A stretch of 64,000 nt of DNA from Deltaproteobacteria bacterium (GTDB taxonomy: Bacteria > BMS3Abin14). The notes under the pieces were generated by a model. The model was given only the letters and a program-made list of their open reading frames with translations. It did not search any database and was not told the origin of the DNA. The position numbers and the translations under genes were made by a program. This document shows, piece after piece, positions 44,529 to 52,526 of this stretch. How positions within the stretch are numbered: position 1 is the first letter of the stretch; the number at the start of each line of letters is the position of its first letter. The stretch spans positions 1 to 64,000 of the forward strand of contig JAADHJ010000016.1 of assembly GCA_013151915.1 (NCBI GenBank). The letters are read 5' to 3'.

Positions 44529-44575
44529 TTGATGACTTCGAAAAAAGTCATGGATGGACTTTTTACGATCCTATC
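44529..44575 (+). repeat. Minimal HPE (ends only)
   Basis: TTGATGACTTCGAAAAAAGT runs directly into ATGGACTTTTTACGATCC: hairpin a joined to end e with b, c and d absent. The same minimal form is seen at 47632-47681. The stretch 44424-44592 holds nothing else. Confidence 0.75.
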
Positions 44576-44592
44576 AAAATGTTGCCCGTTTT

Positions 44593-45324
44593 CTAGAAAT
44601 CCTCCTGCTCCCTAATGAAACTCAGATACATCAGGGCTTTGGAATATTGAGGATCCAGCCGCAGAACCTCCTCCCATTCATCCTGTGCCCTGTCAACAAA
44701 TCCTCGTGAAAAGTAGGTGATGCCAAGCTGAATTCTGGCATCCAGATAGTCCGGCCGTTTGATCGCCGTAGTGGAGAAAATATCCAGGGCCTCATCGATG
44801 CGGCCCATCTCCCTGAGCGCAATTCCCAACTTGACCTGGATATCGGCAAAACCAGGTGAGAGAGTCAGGGCCTTCCGATATTCATCCACACTTTCCTGCA
44901 TTAGCCCCAGTTCCCTGTAAATATCACCTACTTCCTTGTGCTTGTTGGCCAGCTTTCCCGCAATAAAGGGGTCAATGGGGATCTTTTTCCTTCTGACCCT
45001 CTCACGGGCCCGGTCTACAACCTTTCTGGCCTCCTCATATTTCCCAATCTCGTTGTAGGTAACCGCCAGGTTCAGGGACGCTTCGGTGTAGTCCGGGTTA
45101 AGCCTGACCGCTCTGGCCAGGAACTCCTTGGCGCGGAGATAGTCACCTTTCTGAAAGTATAATTGGCCCATCTTGTTGCAGATGTCTGCAAAATCCGGAT
45201 TCCGCTTATGCATGGCCAGGAGGGATTTCTCCGCATCGTCAAGTTGCCCGCGCAAAATGAGAACATCAACCTCGGCTATGCCGTTTCCTACCCCTTGAAA
45301 CCGAAGATTGTTTTCCTCAGCCAT
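44593..45324 (-). CDS. TPR-repeat protein
   Basis: 243 residues built of tetratricopeptide repeats from ~15 to the end, for example ADICNKMGQLYFQKGDYLRA, PDYTEASLNLAVTYNEIGKY, GDIYRELGLMQESVDEYRKA and PDYLDARIQLGITYFSRGFV. No signal peptide or membrane segment, so a cytoplasmic scaffold is likely. GGGAGCG lies before the ATG at 45324. Downstream of the BamD-like gene on the same strand. Binding partner unknown. Confidence 0.85.
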   Translation of the reverse strand: MAEENNLRFQGVGNGIAEVDVLILRGQLDDAEKSLLAMHKRNPDFADICNKMGQLYFQKGDYLRAKEFLARAVRLNPDYTEASLNLAVTYNEIGKYEEARKVVDRARERVRRKKIPIDPFIAGKLANKHKEVGDIYRELGLMQESVDEYRKALTLSPGFADIQVKLGIALREMGRIDEALDIFSTTAIKRPDYLDARIQLGITYFSRGFVDRAQDEWEEVLRLDPQYSKALMYLSFIREQEDF

Positions 45325-45461
45325 TACGAACGCTCCCCATGCCCAATGCTCCTCAGGTTTGGCACGCCTTTGGAAACCTATCACAGGTCTTTTCCCTGGT
45401 ATTCGGTACAGCGGCCGGCCTGTAAGCCAGGCGTCTGCAGGGTGTCTTACTGCTTAAAAGT

Positions 45462-46145
45462 TTATTGTGAATCCGTCCGAGCTTTGGCCTGCTGAACAAT
45501 CAGGCCGGCTTTTTCCCTGATCTCCGGTGAAAAGTCCCCGTCCATTACAGCGGAAGCCCTGGATATGGCCGCCTCCGTTTTACCCTTTTTCAGATAGAAG
45601 GAGGCTATATTCAGTTCATGCAGGCCTTCCTTTTCAAGGAGGGTGTCGGCCATGTTTGAGGCCTCAGCCGCGTGCTCTCCCTCCGGGAATCGGTCCAGGT
45701 ATTGAGTGAAAAGGAGCCGCGCTTCCCTGATGGGCGTAATATCCCGATCCGCCGGGATGACCTTCCTGATTCCGAAAAAGTAAAGAACGGTTTTCCGTAT
45801 CTCCCTGACCTTGGCCATGGCCCGCTTATAAAGCGCCTCGGATGCGTGTGGCCCGTCCGGGTAATTCGATTCATAGGAGGCATAGTACGAATCCGCCTCA
45901 GTATATTTTCCAAGGTGGAAATTTACCTCGCCCAGCAAAAATTTTACATCTCCCCCCAGGGCGGTTCCGGCAGTGAGGGTCTCCAGACCGTCAAGGCTGT
46001 TAAGGGCTTCCGTATAATGTCCCTTGCTGACCTGGGATTCTGCCTCGGCAAGTTTTTCCGACGGGCCGGTCTCCCGTTTTATGTTGGACGCACAGGATAC
46101 GACGAATATGGATAAAAGGAACAGAATGGGCAGACGGGAAACCAT
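45462..46145 (-). CDS. BamD (YfiO)-like outer-membrane lipoprotein
   Basis: About 227 residues. Signal peptide MVSRLPILFLLSIFVVSC with a lipobox Cys near 18, then TPR-like helices: KLAEAESQVSKGHYTEALNS, GEVNFHLGKYTEADSYYASY, YPDGPHASEALYKRAMAKVR and ARLLFTQYLDRFPEGEHAAE. The pattern of paired repeats after a lipobox resembles BamD, which is part of the outer-membrane barrel assembly machine, but it could be another TPR lipoprotein. The longest frame begins at 46364, but its first 73 codons overlap a different small gene. Confidence 0.65.
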   Translation of the reverse strand: MVSRLPILFLLSIFVVSCASNIKRETGPSEKLAEAESQVSKGHYTEALNSLDGLETLTAGTALGGDVKFLLGEVNFHLGKYTEADSYYASYESNYPDGPHASEALYKRAMAKVREIRKTVLYFFGIRKVIPADRDITPIREARLLFTQYLDRFPEGEHAAEASNMADTLLEKEGLHELNIASFYLKKGKTEAAISRASAVMDGDFSPEIREKAGLIVQQAKARTDSQ

Positions 46146-46194
46146 GTTTTTCAGTTGAGGGCTCCTTCTTGTGCCGGTTGCGGACCGGGTCGTT

Positions 46195-46302
46195 TTATTC
46201 CTGTTTTTCGAAGCTGTCGGCGGCCCCGCAGGCGGGACACTTCCTGGGTTTACAGCGGCCCTCCTTCGTCTGTCCGCATTCCGTGCATTTGAATATGGCC
46301 AT
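46195..46302 (-). CDS. RCKP-type rubredoxin-like protein, 35 residues
   Basis: A complete 35-residue gene: AGGAGG 7 bases before the ATG, TAA at 46195. The sequence has CTECGQ..EGRCKPRKCPACGA, two CxxC pairs joined by the RCKP motif that names this rubredoxin-like family, and should bind one Fe or Zn. Its start was missed because a longer overlapping frame covers it. It sits between a PerR/Fur regulator and the BamD-like gene. In anaerobes such mini-rubredoxins are found with peroxide-stress genes; the electron partner is unknown. Confidence 0.82.
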   Translation of the reverse strand: MAIFKCTECGQTKEGRCKPRKCPACGAADSFEKQE

Positions 46303-46400
46303 GGCATGTCCTCCTGTAAAGTTGATGGACCCGCAAAAAGTCCAACGGGGTAAAAAACGTTCAACGTTCAACGTGATAAAGAACGTTCAATGTTCATGTT

Positions 46401-46535
46401 GATAGGGTCGTAAAAAGTCCTTTCATGGCTTTTTACTCCACGGAAAGCGAAAAGTGTCATTTTCACTTTCCTCACAAATCTTCGATTTGTGCGCCCCCAA
46501 TGGGCGCCTTGATGACTTCGTAAGAAGTCATCAAG
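46401..46535 (-). repeat. HPE copy, complete
   Basis: Between the rubredoxin-like gene and the PerR/Fur gene. Short hairpin c, hairpin b GCGCCCCCAATGGGCGC, hairpin a CTTGATGACTTCGTAAGAAG. Preceded by AACGTTCAACGTTCAACG patches at 46358-46390. Confidence 0.9.
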
Positions 46536-46543
46536 GTTGGAAA

Positions 46544-46966
46544 TTAATCCCTGCAATGGCCGCAAATACCCACCATGTGAACCTGAACGCTCTTAACCAT
46601 GAACCCGTTGTCGGGCGCGGAGGGAGGAAAGGCGGATTCCATTGCGGGGTCGGGTAATAAATCCCATATTTCACGGCACCTGGAACAGAATGTGTGGTAA
46701 TGATCCTCTACCATGGGGTCATAATGCGCCCTTTCAGGATCAATGTTTAGTTCGATAATTTCCCCAAAATCCCGCAGGATCTGAAGGGTCTTGTACACCG
46801 TGGTAAACGATATGGACGGATGTGTCTCAAGGACTTTCTGATAGATGTCATCGGCGGATGGGTGACTCTGGTTTTTCATGATAAGTCTGAAGATGCTCAA
46901 CCTTTGAGGGGTGATCTTAAGTCCGGCATTGCGGAACCTCAGGATCACTGTTCCAATGTCGTTCAT
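46544..46966 (-). CDS. Fur-family regulator, PerR-like
   Basis: 140 residues. Winged-helix DNA-binding half (LKITPQRLSIFRLIMKNQSH, TTVYKTLQILRDFGEI) and a metal-binding half with HYDPMVEDHYHTF and two CxxC pairs (FCSRCREI and ICGHCRD) for structural zinc. Proteins of this size next to a rubredoxin-like gene are usually PerR, a peroxide-sensing repressor, but Fur or Zur cannot be excluded. The C-terminus is short after the last Cys pair. The upstream region is AT-rich (47055-47095), without a clean PerR box. Confidence 0.83.
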   Translation of the reverse strand: MNDIGTVILRFRNAGLKITPQRLSIFRLIMKNQSHPSADDIYQKVLETHPSISFTTVYKTLQILRDFGEIIELNIDPERAHYDPMVEDHYHTFCSRCREIWDLLPDPAMESAFPPSAPDNGFMVKSVQVHMVGICGHCRD

Positions 46967-47106
46967 GTTCTACTCCACCATTTGACGCGATAACCGGGAA
47001 AAACGCCGCCTCAACAACCGGTGCCGCCAGCGTATCTGTAAGGCTTATCGATTGACATATAGATAGAAAATAAAAAAATGTAAATAGAGAATATAGATCT
47101 GGAGGG

Positions 47107-47126
47107 CGTCAGGGACGTCCCTGACG
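47107..47126. repeat. 20-bp perfect palindrome
   Basis: CGTCAGGGACGTCCCTGACG reads the same on both strands without a spacer. It lies in the 363-bp gap between the small membrane protein and the PerR/Fur gene, which otherwise shows no gene. Confidence 0.5.
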
Positions 47127-47329
47127 AGACGTGTATGCGGGATAAAGAATGACCAACGTCCAACGGGGAAGGCGGGCTATAAGCTGTATGCTGTAGGGTA
47201 GTAGAATAGGTTCAGAATCCAGAGAGGGGAAAAGAAGACACGTTGGGAAAGGCAGTATCGAAGTATCGAACCCATCTGAACTCTGAATCCGCGACCTTCG
47301 ACTCTGGGATCCGGTTTTTCTGCGTGCTG

Positions 47330-47560
47330 CTAGAGGTGCCAATCCTCCCAATCCCTGTCCAGCAGTTCCATGAGGAATCCCACCATTGGGAAATAGAACA
47401 GAAGAAACGGAGCCAGGGATGAAAATGTCAGCCAGAAGGGCGGTCTGCTCCAGGCGGAGATTGCAATAATCATGAGGAAGAGAAGAAAAAACAGGCGGAT
47501 GGACGCCTGTTTCCAACCCGCCATTGAATAGTATAATATACGGGACCAATTGCGATTCAT
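47330..47560 (-). CDS. Small membrane protein, unknown function
   Basis: A 76-residue frame with two probable membrane helices (IRLFFLLFLMIIAISAW and FSSLAPFLLFYFPMVGFLM), basic residues before the first and an acidic tail (DRDWEDWHL). GGGGGTTG lies before the ATG at 47560. No family was recognised. Codon use and the start context are reasonable, but the evidence that it is expressed is weak. Confidence 0.45.
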   Translation of the reverse strand: MNRNWSRILYYSMAGWKQASIRLFFLLFLMIIAISAWSRPPFWLTFSSLAPFLLFYFPMVGFLMELLDRDWEDWHL

Positions 47561-47631
47561 ATCAACCCCCATACATGTGAAAAAAAGGGTCTGTTGATTA
47601 AATGAAAGCATGTTTTATTTCATTGTCAAGT

Positions 47632-47681
47632 GTTGATGACTTCGCAAAAAGTCATTAATGGACTTTTTACGACCCTATCAA
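47632..47681 (+). repeat. Minimal HPE (ends only)
   Basis: TTGATGACTTCGCAAAAAGT followed by CATTAATGGACTTTTTACGA: hairpin a fused to end e, as at 44529-44575. Confidence 0.75.
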
Positions 47682-48258
47682 TGTCCAACGTGGTAAGTCA
47701 GTCCAGAGCCTGCCCTGAGCCTGTCGAAGGGTCCAGAGTCCAGTGTCCAGAGTGGAAAAGCGGATGCAAAGGCTTGGTTTAACAGGGATGAAGGGGATGG
47801 AAGGGATAAGGCAAACATCGGAAGCGGATAAAATCAGAAATCTTTTGGGGTTAAGGAGTGGCGCATCGCGATAAGGCGCATTGTTTCACCACCCGTTCGT
47901 CACGCCGATGGCGTGACTCACTGGAGACACCCCCCCATATTATTTATGGTTCATCACAATAATGCGTACCTTTGTCACTATTGTTGTCATTGCGCCTGTC
48001 CCGTCGTAGTTCAGGAAACGAAGACGGAAGCAATCCTGAGCTAAGTCGAAGGAAGCCTGCCGAGGGGCGTCTTAAGCGAGTCACGTTATTTGTGTGTGTG
48101 ATAAGCGGGCGTGAGATAAGAATGTTTGGAACTTCTACCCGTTAAGGATTTTGATTTAACCCTGTGTCACCCTGAGTAACTCTGTGTACCCTGTGTTAAG
48201 TTAGCTTTTCCCAAAGTCCGGTCCTCATCCAGGTACTCATTTCCAGGATGAACCAAAT
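47682..48258. other. Gene-free stretch rich in repeats
   Basis: Holds CCTGAGCCTGTCGAAGGGTC, inverted CTCTGGA units (47730-47755), AACAGGGATGAAGGGGATGG (also in 31.9-32.1 kb), GCGATAAGGCGCATTGTTTC, a patch with GGTTCATCACAATAATGCG (inverted at ~32145) and the family-C run at 48156-48211. No gene seen. Confidence 0.55.
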
Positions 48259-48287
48259 AAAAAATCCCCGTTTCAGGGGACTTTTTG
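48259..48287 (-). terminator. Terminator after tRNA-Leu(GAG)
   Basis: On the minus strand: TCCCC-TGAAAC-GGGGA followed by six T, starting about 13 bases after the tRNA CCA. Confidence 0.85.
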
Positions 48288-48292
48288 ATCGT

Positions 48293-48379
48293 TGGTGCCG
48301 AAGGCGAGATTCGAACTCGCACGGGCTCTCGCCCACCACCCCCTCAAGATGGCGTGTCTACCACTTCCACCACTTCGGC
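48293..48379 (-). tRNA. tRNA-Leu (anticodon GAG)
   Basis: Acceptor GCCGAAG/CTTCGGC with encoded CCA. Anticodon stem CCATC/GGTGG, loop TTGAGGG, anticodon GAG. Long variable arm (TGGGCGAGAGCCCG) and T-arm GCGAGTTCGAATCTCGC. Confidence 0.97.
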
Positions 48380-48390
48380 AGTAAGGGGCC

Positions 48391-48419
48391 ATTATTTTCA
48401 AAGGGTGTCGATTTGTCAA
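48391..48419 (-). promoter_or_regulatory. Promoter for tRNA-Leu(GAG)
   Basis: On the minus strand: TTGACA (48414-48419), 17-bp spacer, AATAAT (48391-48396), 11 bases before the mature tRNA 5' end. Confidence 0.75.
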
Positions 48420-48516
48420 GTGCTCCTATGCATATCTGCCTGCCCTCAATTATTGACATTTTGGGAAGACGATTAAGATATTTGGAAAAACGGTGTTATC
48501 TGTTATATTTCTAAGG

Positions 48517-48590
48517 TTGATGGACTCGTAAAAAGTCCATCAAGCGGGATGTGCGCGAAGCGTGCATTCCGCGGTGGGGGTAGTACCAGG
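48517..48590. repeat. Family E repeat with HPE-like hairpin
   Basis: TTGATGGACT-CGTAAAA-AGTCCATCAA hairpin, then GATGTGCGCGAAGCGTGC and GTGGGGGTAGTACCAGG, matching 10901-10973. Lies between tRNA-Leu(GAG) and galU. A possible promoter TTGGAA (48482) with 16-bp spacing to TATATT (48504) precedes it. Confidence 0.55.
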
Positions 48591-48692
48591 CGGATTCACT
48601 TCGCTCCTTCGGCAAGCTCAGGATGGTGAGCCTGTCGAACCACTGACAGGTGGTCGCCTTTGGGATATTTTCGTCTGGGGGGTAAGGACCGG

Positions 48693-49619
48693 ATGGACAG
48701 GGTCAAACTGCAGGGATTGTCTGCCGTGGGAGAAGAGCCGTTGAGGATTTGCAAAGCTGTCATTCCTGTCGCAGGTATGGGTACCCGATTTCTGCCCATC
48801 ACCAAATCAGTCCCAAAGGAGATGCTGCCCCTCCTCGACCGGCCTGTCATCCAGGAGGTTGTCGAGGAGACGGTGCGTTCCGGGATTCGGGATATCGTCC
48901 TCGTTACCGGGATGGGAAAGAGCAGCATTGAGGACTATTTTGACATTTCGCCCCATCTCGAATCGTTTCTGGCTAAGAGTAACCGGAAGAAGCTTCTGGA
49001 AAGGGTCCGTGATATTTCAAGATTTGCGGAGATCGCGTCTGTGCGCCAAAAGGAGCCTATGGGGCTTGGACACGCGATCCTCTGCGCCCGGAATTTTGTC
49101 GGAAATGAGCCGTTCGGCGTTCTTTTGGGTGATGATATTATTGATTCTGATGTGCCCTGCCTTTCCCAACTCATCCACGTCTTCGAGAAGGTTGGCAGGA
49201 CCGTTATAGCCCTGCAGGAGGTGCCACCCGAAGAGGTCGATCGCTACGGGATCATCGAGGGGGAGATGGTTGAGCCTGGCTTGTACAGGGTATCCCGTCT
49301 TGTTGAAAAGCCGTCTCCCGGGGAAGCTCCATCAAACCTGGCGGTTATCGGCCGTTATATCCTTCCGCCGGCCGTTTTCGGGATTATCGATTCTCTTGAT
49401 CCAGGCGCCGGAGGGGAGATTCAGCTGACCGATGCTCTGGACAGACTTGCCGCCGATGAGGGGGTGTTTGGACTGGTTTTTGACGGTCTGAGACACGACA
49501 CCGGGAATCTCCTGGGATTTATATCGGCAAATATTCATTACGCGTTGAAAGACCCGGATCTGGGCCCGCGTCTTCGCAGCTACATTGAAAAACGCCTGGA
49601 ACAGGATGATGACCTGTGA
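48693..49619 (+). CDS. galU: UTP-glucose-1-phosphate uridylyltransferase
   Basis: Makes UDP-glucose for cell-envelope polysaccharides. About 308 residues. KAVIPVAGMGTRFLPITKSV and PKEMLPLLDRPVIQ hold the nucleotide-binding loop; EPMGLGHAILCARNFVG, VLLGDDIIDS, YGIIEGE, VEKPSPGEAPSNLAVIGRY and GGEIQLTDAL follow. The ATG at 48693 has TAAGGA upstream; an upstream TTG frame reads repeat DNA. Overlaps hsp20 by 4 bp. Confidence 0.96.
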   Translation: MDRVKLQGLSAVGEEPLRICKAVIPVAGMGTRFLPITKSVPKEMLPLLDRPVIQEVVEETVRSGIRDIVLVTGMGKSSIEDYFDISPHLESFLAKSNRKKLLERVRDISRFAEIASVRQKEPMGLGHAILCARNFVGNEPFGVLLGDDIIDSDVPCLSQLIHVFEKVGRTVIALQEVPPEEVDRYGIIEGEMVEPGLYRVSRLVEKPSPGEAPSNLAVIGRYILPPAVFGIIDSLDPGAGGEIQLTDALDRLAADEGVFGLVFDGLRHDTGNLLGFISANIHYALKDPDLGPRLRSYIEKRLEQDDDL

Positions 49620-50062
49620 GAAAGTTCTGGGACGCCACCGCCGATGCAACCTGGCTGAGAATACGAAAAAGCGGACTCGGCCGCCAATTTTTCTCCAGTG
49701 CCGTTACCCATTCCGATAAAGGGACCGAGACTTCCGAACCGGTCATCGATGTGTGGGAAAAGGGAAGCGAGATTATTGTTGAAGGTGAGATTCCCGGAGC
49801 CGTAAGGGAAGATTTCAGCCTGACCCTTGATCAGGGGAGGCTGATTATCGAGGGATATAAGAAGGAACCTCATTACAGCGGTTGTAAAAAATTCTTTCGA
49901 ATGGAAAGGCAATTCGGCTATTTCAGAAGGGTTATCGATCTTCCGGCCAGTGTGCAGTCCACCCATATCAGCGCAAGTCTGAAAGATGGGCTCCTGATGA
50001 TAAGAATTCCGAAGGTCGGAGAGAGAAGAAAGGGCGCTGTAAGCATTCCGGTATCAGAATAA
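49616..50062 (+). CDS. Small heat-shock protein (Hsp20)
   Basis: ATP-independent holdase chaperone. 148 residues with an alpha-crystallin domain at ~42-140: PVIDVWEKGSEIIVEGEIPG, LDQGRLIIEGYKKE, FRMERQFGYFRRVIDLP, and SLKDGLLMIRIPKV as the conserved end strand. Starts with GTG overlapping the galU TGA. Followed by lon after 25 bp, so this is a protein-quality pair. Confidence 0.93.
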   Translation: MRKFWDATADATWLRIRKSGLGRQFFSSAVTHSDKGTETSEPVIDVWEKGSEIIVEGEIPGAVREDFSLTLDQGRLIIEGYKKEPHYSGCKKFFRMERQFGYFRRVIDLPASVQSTHISASLKDGLLMIRIPKVGERRKGAVSIPVSE

Positions 50063-50087
50063 CCTGGCTCAAGGGAAAGGGTTTTGA

Positions 50088-52526
50088 ATGAAAGAAGAAT
50101 TGCGAGATACGGAGGAACCGGGGGCACCGGACGAAAAACATCTGGAACCGGCCATCCCCAAGATCCTGCCCCTCCTTCCCATAAGGGATATGGTGGTCTT
50201 TCCGAGCATGATCGTTCCGTTGATCGTGGGTAGGGAAAAATCCATCAACGCCCTTGATGAGGCATTGAAGAGGGACCGCCTGATCTTCCTGTCGTCACAG
50301 CGTGAGGGGGAGAACGAAAATCCGTCACCGGATGAGATCTCCATAACCGGCACCGTTTCGGTAATCGTCAGGATGATCAAGACTCCTGATGAAAAGGTAA
50401 AGATACTGGTTCAGGGGCTGCAGCGGGGCAGGGTCGAGGAGTTTCTTAAGACGGAACCTTTCTTCTCCGTTCGACTCGATCTAATAAAGGAGATAAGCCT
50501 CGATGCCGTTCCGGTCAAGGTTGAGGCGCTTGCCCGGGCCCTGAAGGAAGGGATGGCCCGCATGGTCCAATTGGGCAAGCTTATTCCTCCGGACGTCCTG
50601 GCTGTCGCTGAAAATATCAATGATCCGGGGCGACTTGCCGATCTGGCTGGATCGAGTATCGGGCTGGATCTGAACGAGGCCCAGATGGCTCTGGAAATGG
50701 AGGACCCCAACGAACGCCTCGTCTTTGTCCACAAGGTTTTGAGGAGAGAACTCAAGGTCCTCGAGATGCAGCAGCGCATCCAGGACCAGACCAAGGAGGA
50801 GATGACGAAAACCCAGAGGGAATATTTTCTCCGTCAGCAGCTCAAGACGATTCAGGCGGAACTGGGAGAAAAGGGCGACAGAGAGACCGAAAGCGAGGAA
50901 TTCCAGGACAAGATTGAGAAAGCCCAAATGCCCCCCGAGGTCAGGAAGGAGGTTGAAAAACAGCTCGAAAGACTCTCAAAAATGCATCCCGATTCCGCTG
51001 AGGCTGCCATTATCCGGACCTATCTTGAGTGGATGGTGGAGCTGCCATGGAAACGGTCCACAAGAGACCGTCTGGATCTGAAAAAGGCCCAGAAGGTATT
51101 GGATGATGACCATTACGACCTGGAAAAGGTCAAGGAAAGGATTCTTGAGTATCTGGGAGTCCTCAAGCTTAGGAAGGGACTGAAGGGGCCGATTCTCTGT
51201 TTCGTGGGCCCCCCCGGCGTCGGGAAAACATCACTCGGCAGGTCCATCGCCAGAGCCATGGGAAGAAATTTCGTCAGAATGTCCCTTGGCGGTATGAGGG
51301 ACGAGGCTGAAATCAGGGGCCACAGGCGGACTTATGTCGGGGCCCTGCCCGGGAGGATCATCCAGGGTATCAAACAAGCAGGATCCCGAAACCCCGTATT
51401 CATGCTCGACGAGATAGATAAACTTGGTTCGGATTTCAGAGGTGATCCGTCCTCGGCGCTTCTGGAGGTCCTGGATCCCGAGCAGAACCATGCCTTCCGG
51501 GACCACTACCTGGCAGTTCCCTATGACCTGTCCCCGGTCATGTTTATCGCCACCGCCAATATGACCGATCCGGTTCCATCGGCCCTGCTGGACAGGATGG
51601 AAGTAATCAGGCTTGCGGGATACACCGCGGTGGACAAGAGACATATTGCGAGACGGTATCTTATTTCCCGTCAGATGGAGAGAAACGGCATTAACGAGGA
51701 TTTTCTTTCCATCTCCAATGGAGCGCTGGACCATCTCATCCTGAAATACACCAGAGAAGCAGGTGTCCGTAACCTGGAGCGGGAGATCGGGAATCTCTGC
51801 CGGAAGGCGGCCAAGAAGGTCGCCATGGGAAAGACCGCCCGGACAAGGATAACCGCCGGCAATATTTCAGCCTATCTTGGTCCCCCAAGGCATTTCGGCA
51901 CGAAGGAGAGGGGTGAACCTCAGGTCGGGGTTGTTATGGGACTTGCCTGGACCCCGGTGGGGGGGGACATCCTTTATATCGAGGTTGCCGCCGTCAAGGG
52001 GAAGGGGATACTTACCCTGACGGGTTCCCTCGGCAATGTCATGAAGGAGTCCGCCCAGGCCGCCCTAAGCTTTATCCGGTCCCACGGCAGGGAGTTGGGA
52101 ATTGAGCCGGAGAACGCTGCAAAATTCGATTTTCACGTCCACGTTCCGGCCGGGGCCATTCCCAAGGACGGGCCGTCCGCGGGTATCGCAATTACCACGG
52201 CTATCGTTTCCGCTCTGTCCGGCGTGCCGCCGGGACCTGACCTTGCCATGACCGGAGAGGTGACCCTGACGGGAAGGGTTCTGCCGATAGGGGGCCTCAA
52301 GGAAAAGCTTCTCGCTGCCAAAAGGGCGCAGGTCAAGCGGGTTGTTATCCCGGAAGGAAACTCCCCGGATCTGGAGGAGATCCCCTCCTACATCCTGCGG
52401 AGCATGGAGATAATCCCTGTCGGGGATGTGGGTCAGGTCCTGGAAGCCGCTTCCCTCAAGCCGGTTAAGATAAAAGGCCGGGCTTCCATGGCCGGGAAGA
52501 GTTCCGGCAAAAAGGAGAAATCGTGA
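50088..52526 (+). CDS. lon: Lon protease
   Basis: ATP-dependent serine protease for damaged and regulatory proteins. 812 residues: N-terminal LAN domain (LPLLPIRDMVVFPSMIVPLI), coiled-coil linker (~210-300), AAA+ domain with FVGPPGVGKTSLGRSIA and NPVFMLDEIDKLG, and the peptidase domain with catalytic Ser in PKDGPSAGI (~697) and Lys in GGLKEKLLAAKRA. The stop overlaps the next gene by 4 bp (GTGA), so the downstream kinase is probably translationally coupled. Confidence 0.98.
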   Translation: MKEELRDTEEPGAPDEKHLEPAIPKILPLLPIRDMVVFPSMIVPLIVGREKSINALDEALKRDRLIFLSSQREGENENPSPDEISITGTVSVIVRMIKTPDEKVKILVQGLQRGRVEEFLKTEPFFSVRLDLIKEISLDAVPVKVEALARALKEGMARMVQLGKLIPPDVLAVAENINDPGRLADLAGSSIGLDLNEAQMALEMEDPNERLVFVHKVLRRELKVLEMQQRIQDQTKEEMTKTQREYFLRQQLKTIQAELGEKGDRETESEEFQDKIEKAQMPPEVRKEVEKQLERLSKMHPDSAEAAIIRTYLEWMVELPWKRSTRDRLDLKKAQKVLDDDHYDLEKVKERILEYLGVLKLRKGLKGPILCFVGPPGVGKTSLGRSIARAMGRNFVRMSLGGMRDEAEIRGHRRTYVGALPGRIIQGIKQAGSRNPVFMLDEIDKLGSDFRGDPSSALLEVLDPEQNHAFRDHYLAVPYDLSPVMFIATANMTDPVPSALLDRMEVIRLAGYTAVDKRHIARRYLISRQMERNGINEDFLSISNGALDHLILKYTREAGVRNLEREIGNLCRKAAKKVAMGKTARTRITAGNISAYLGPPRHFGTKERGEPQVGVVMGLAWTPVGGDILYIEVAAVKGKGILTLTGSLGNVMKESAQAALSFIRSHGRELGIEPENAAKFDFHVHVPAGAIPKDGPSAGIAITTAIVSALSGVPPGPDLAMTGEVTLTGRVLPIGGLKEKLLAAKRAQVKRVVIPEGNSPDLEEIPSYILRSMEIIPVGDVGQVLEAASLKPVKIKGRASMAGKSSGKKEKS

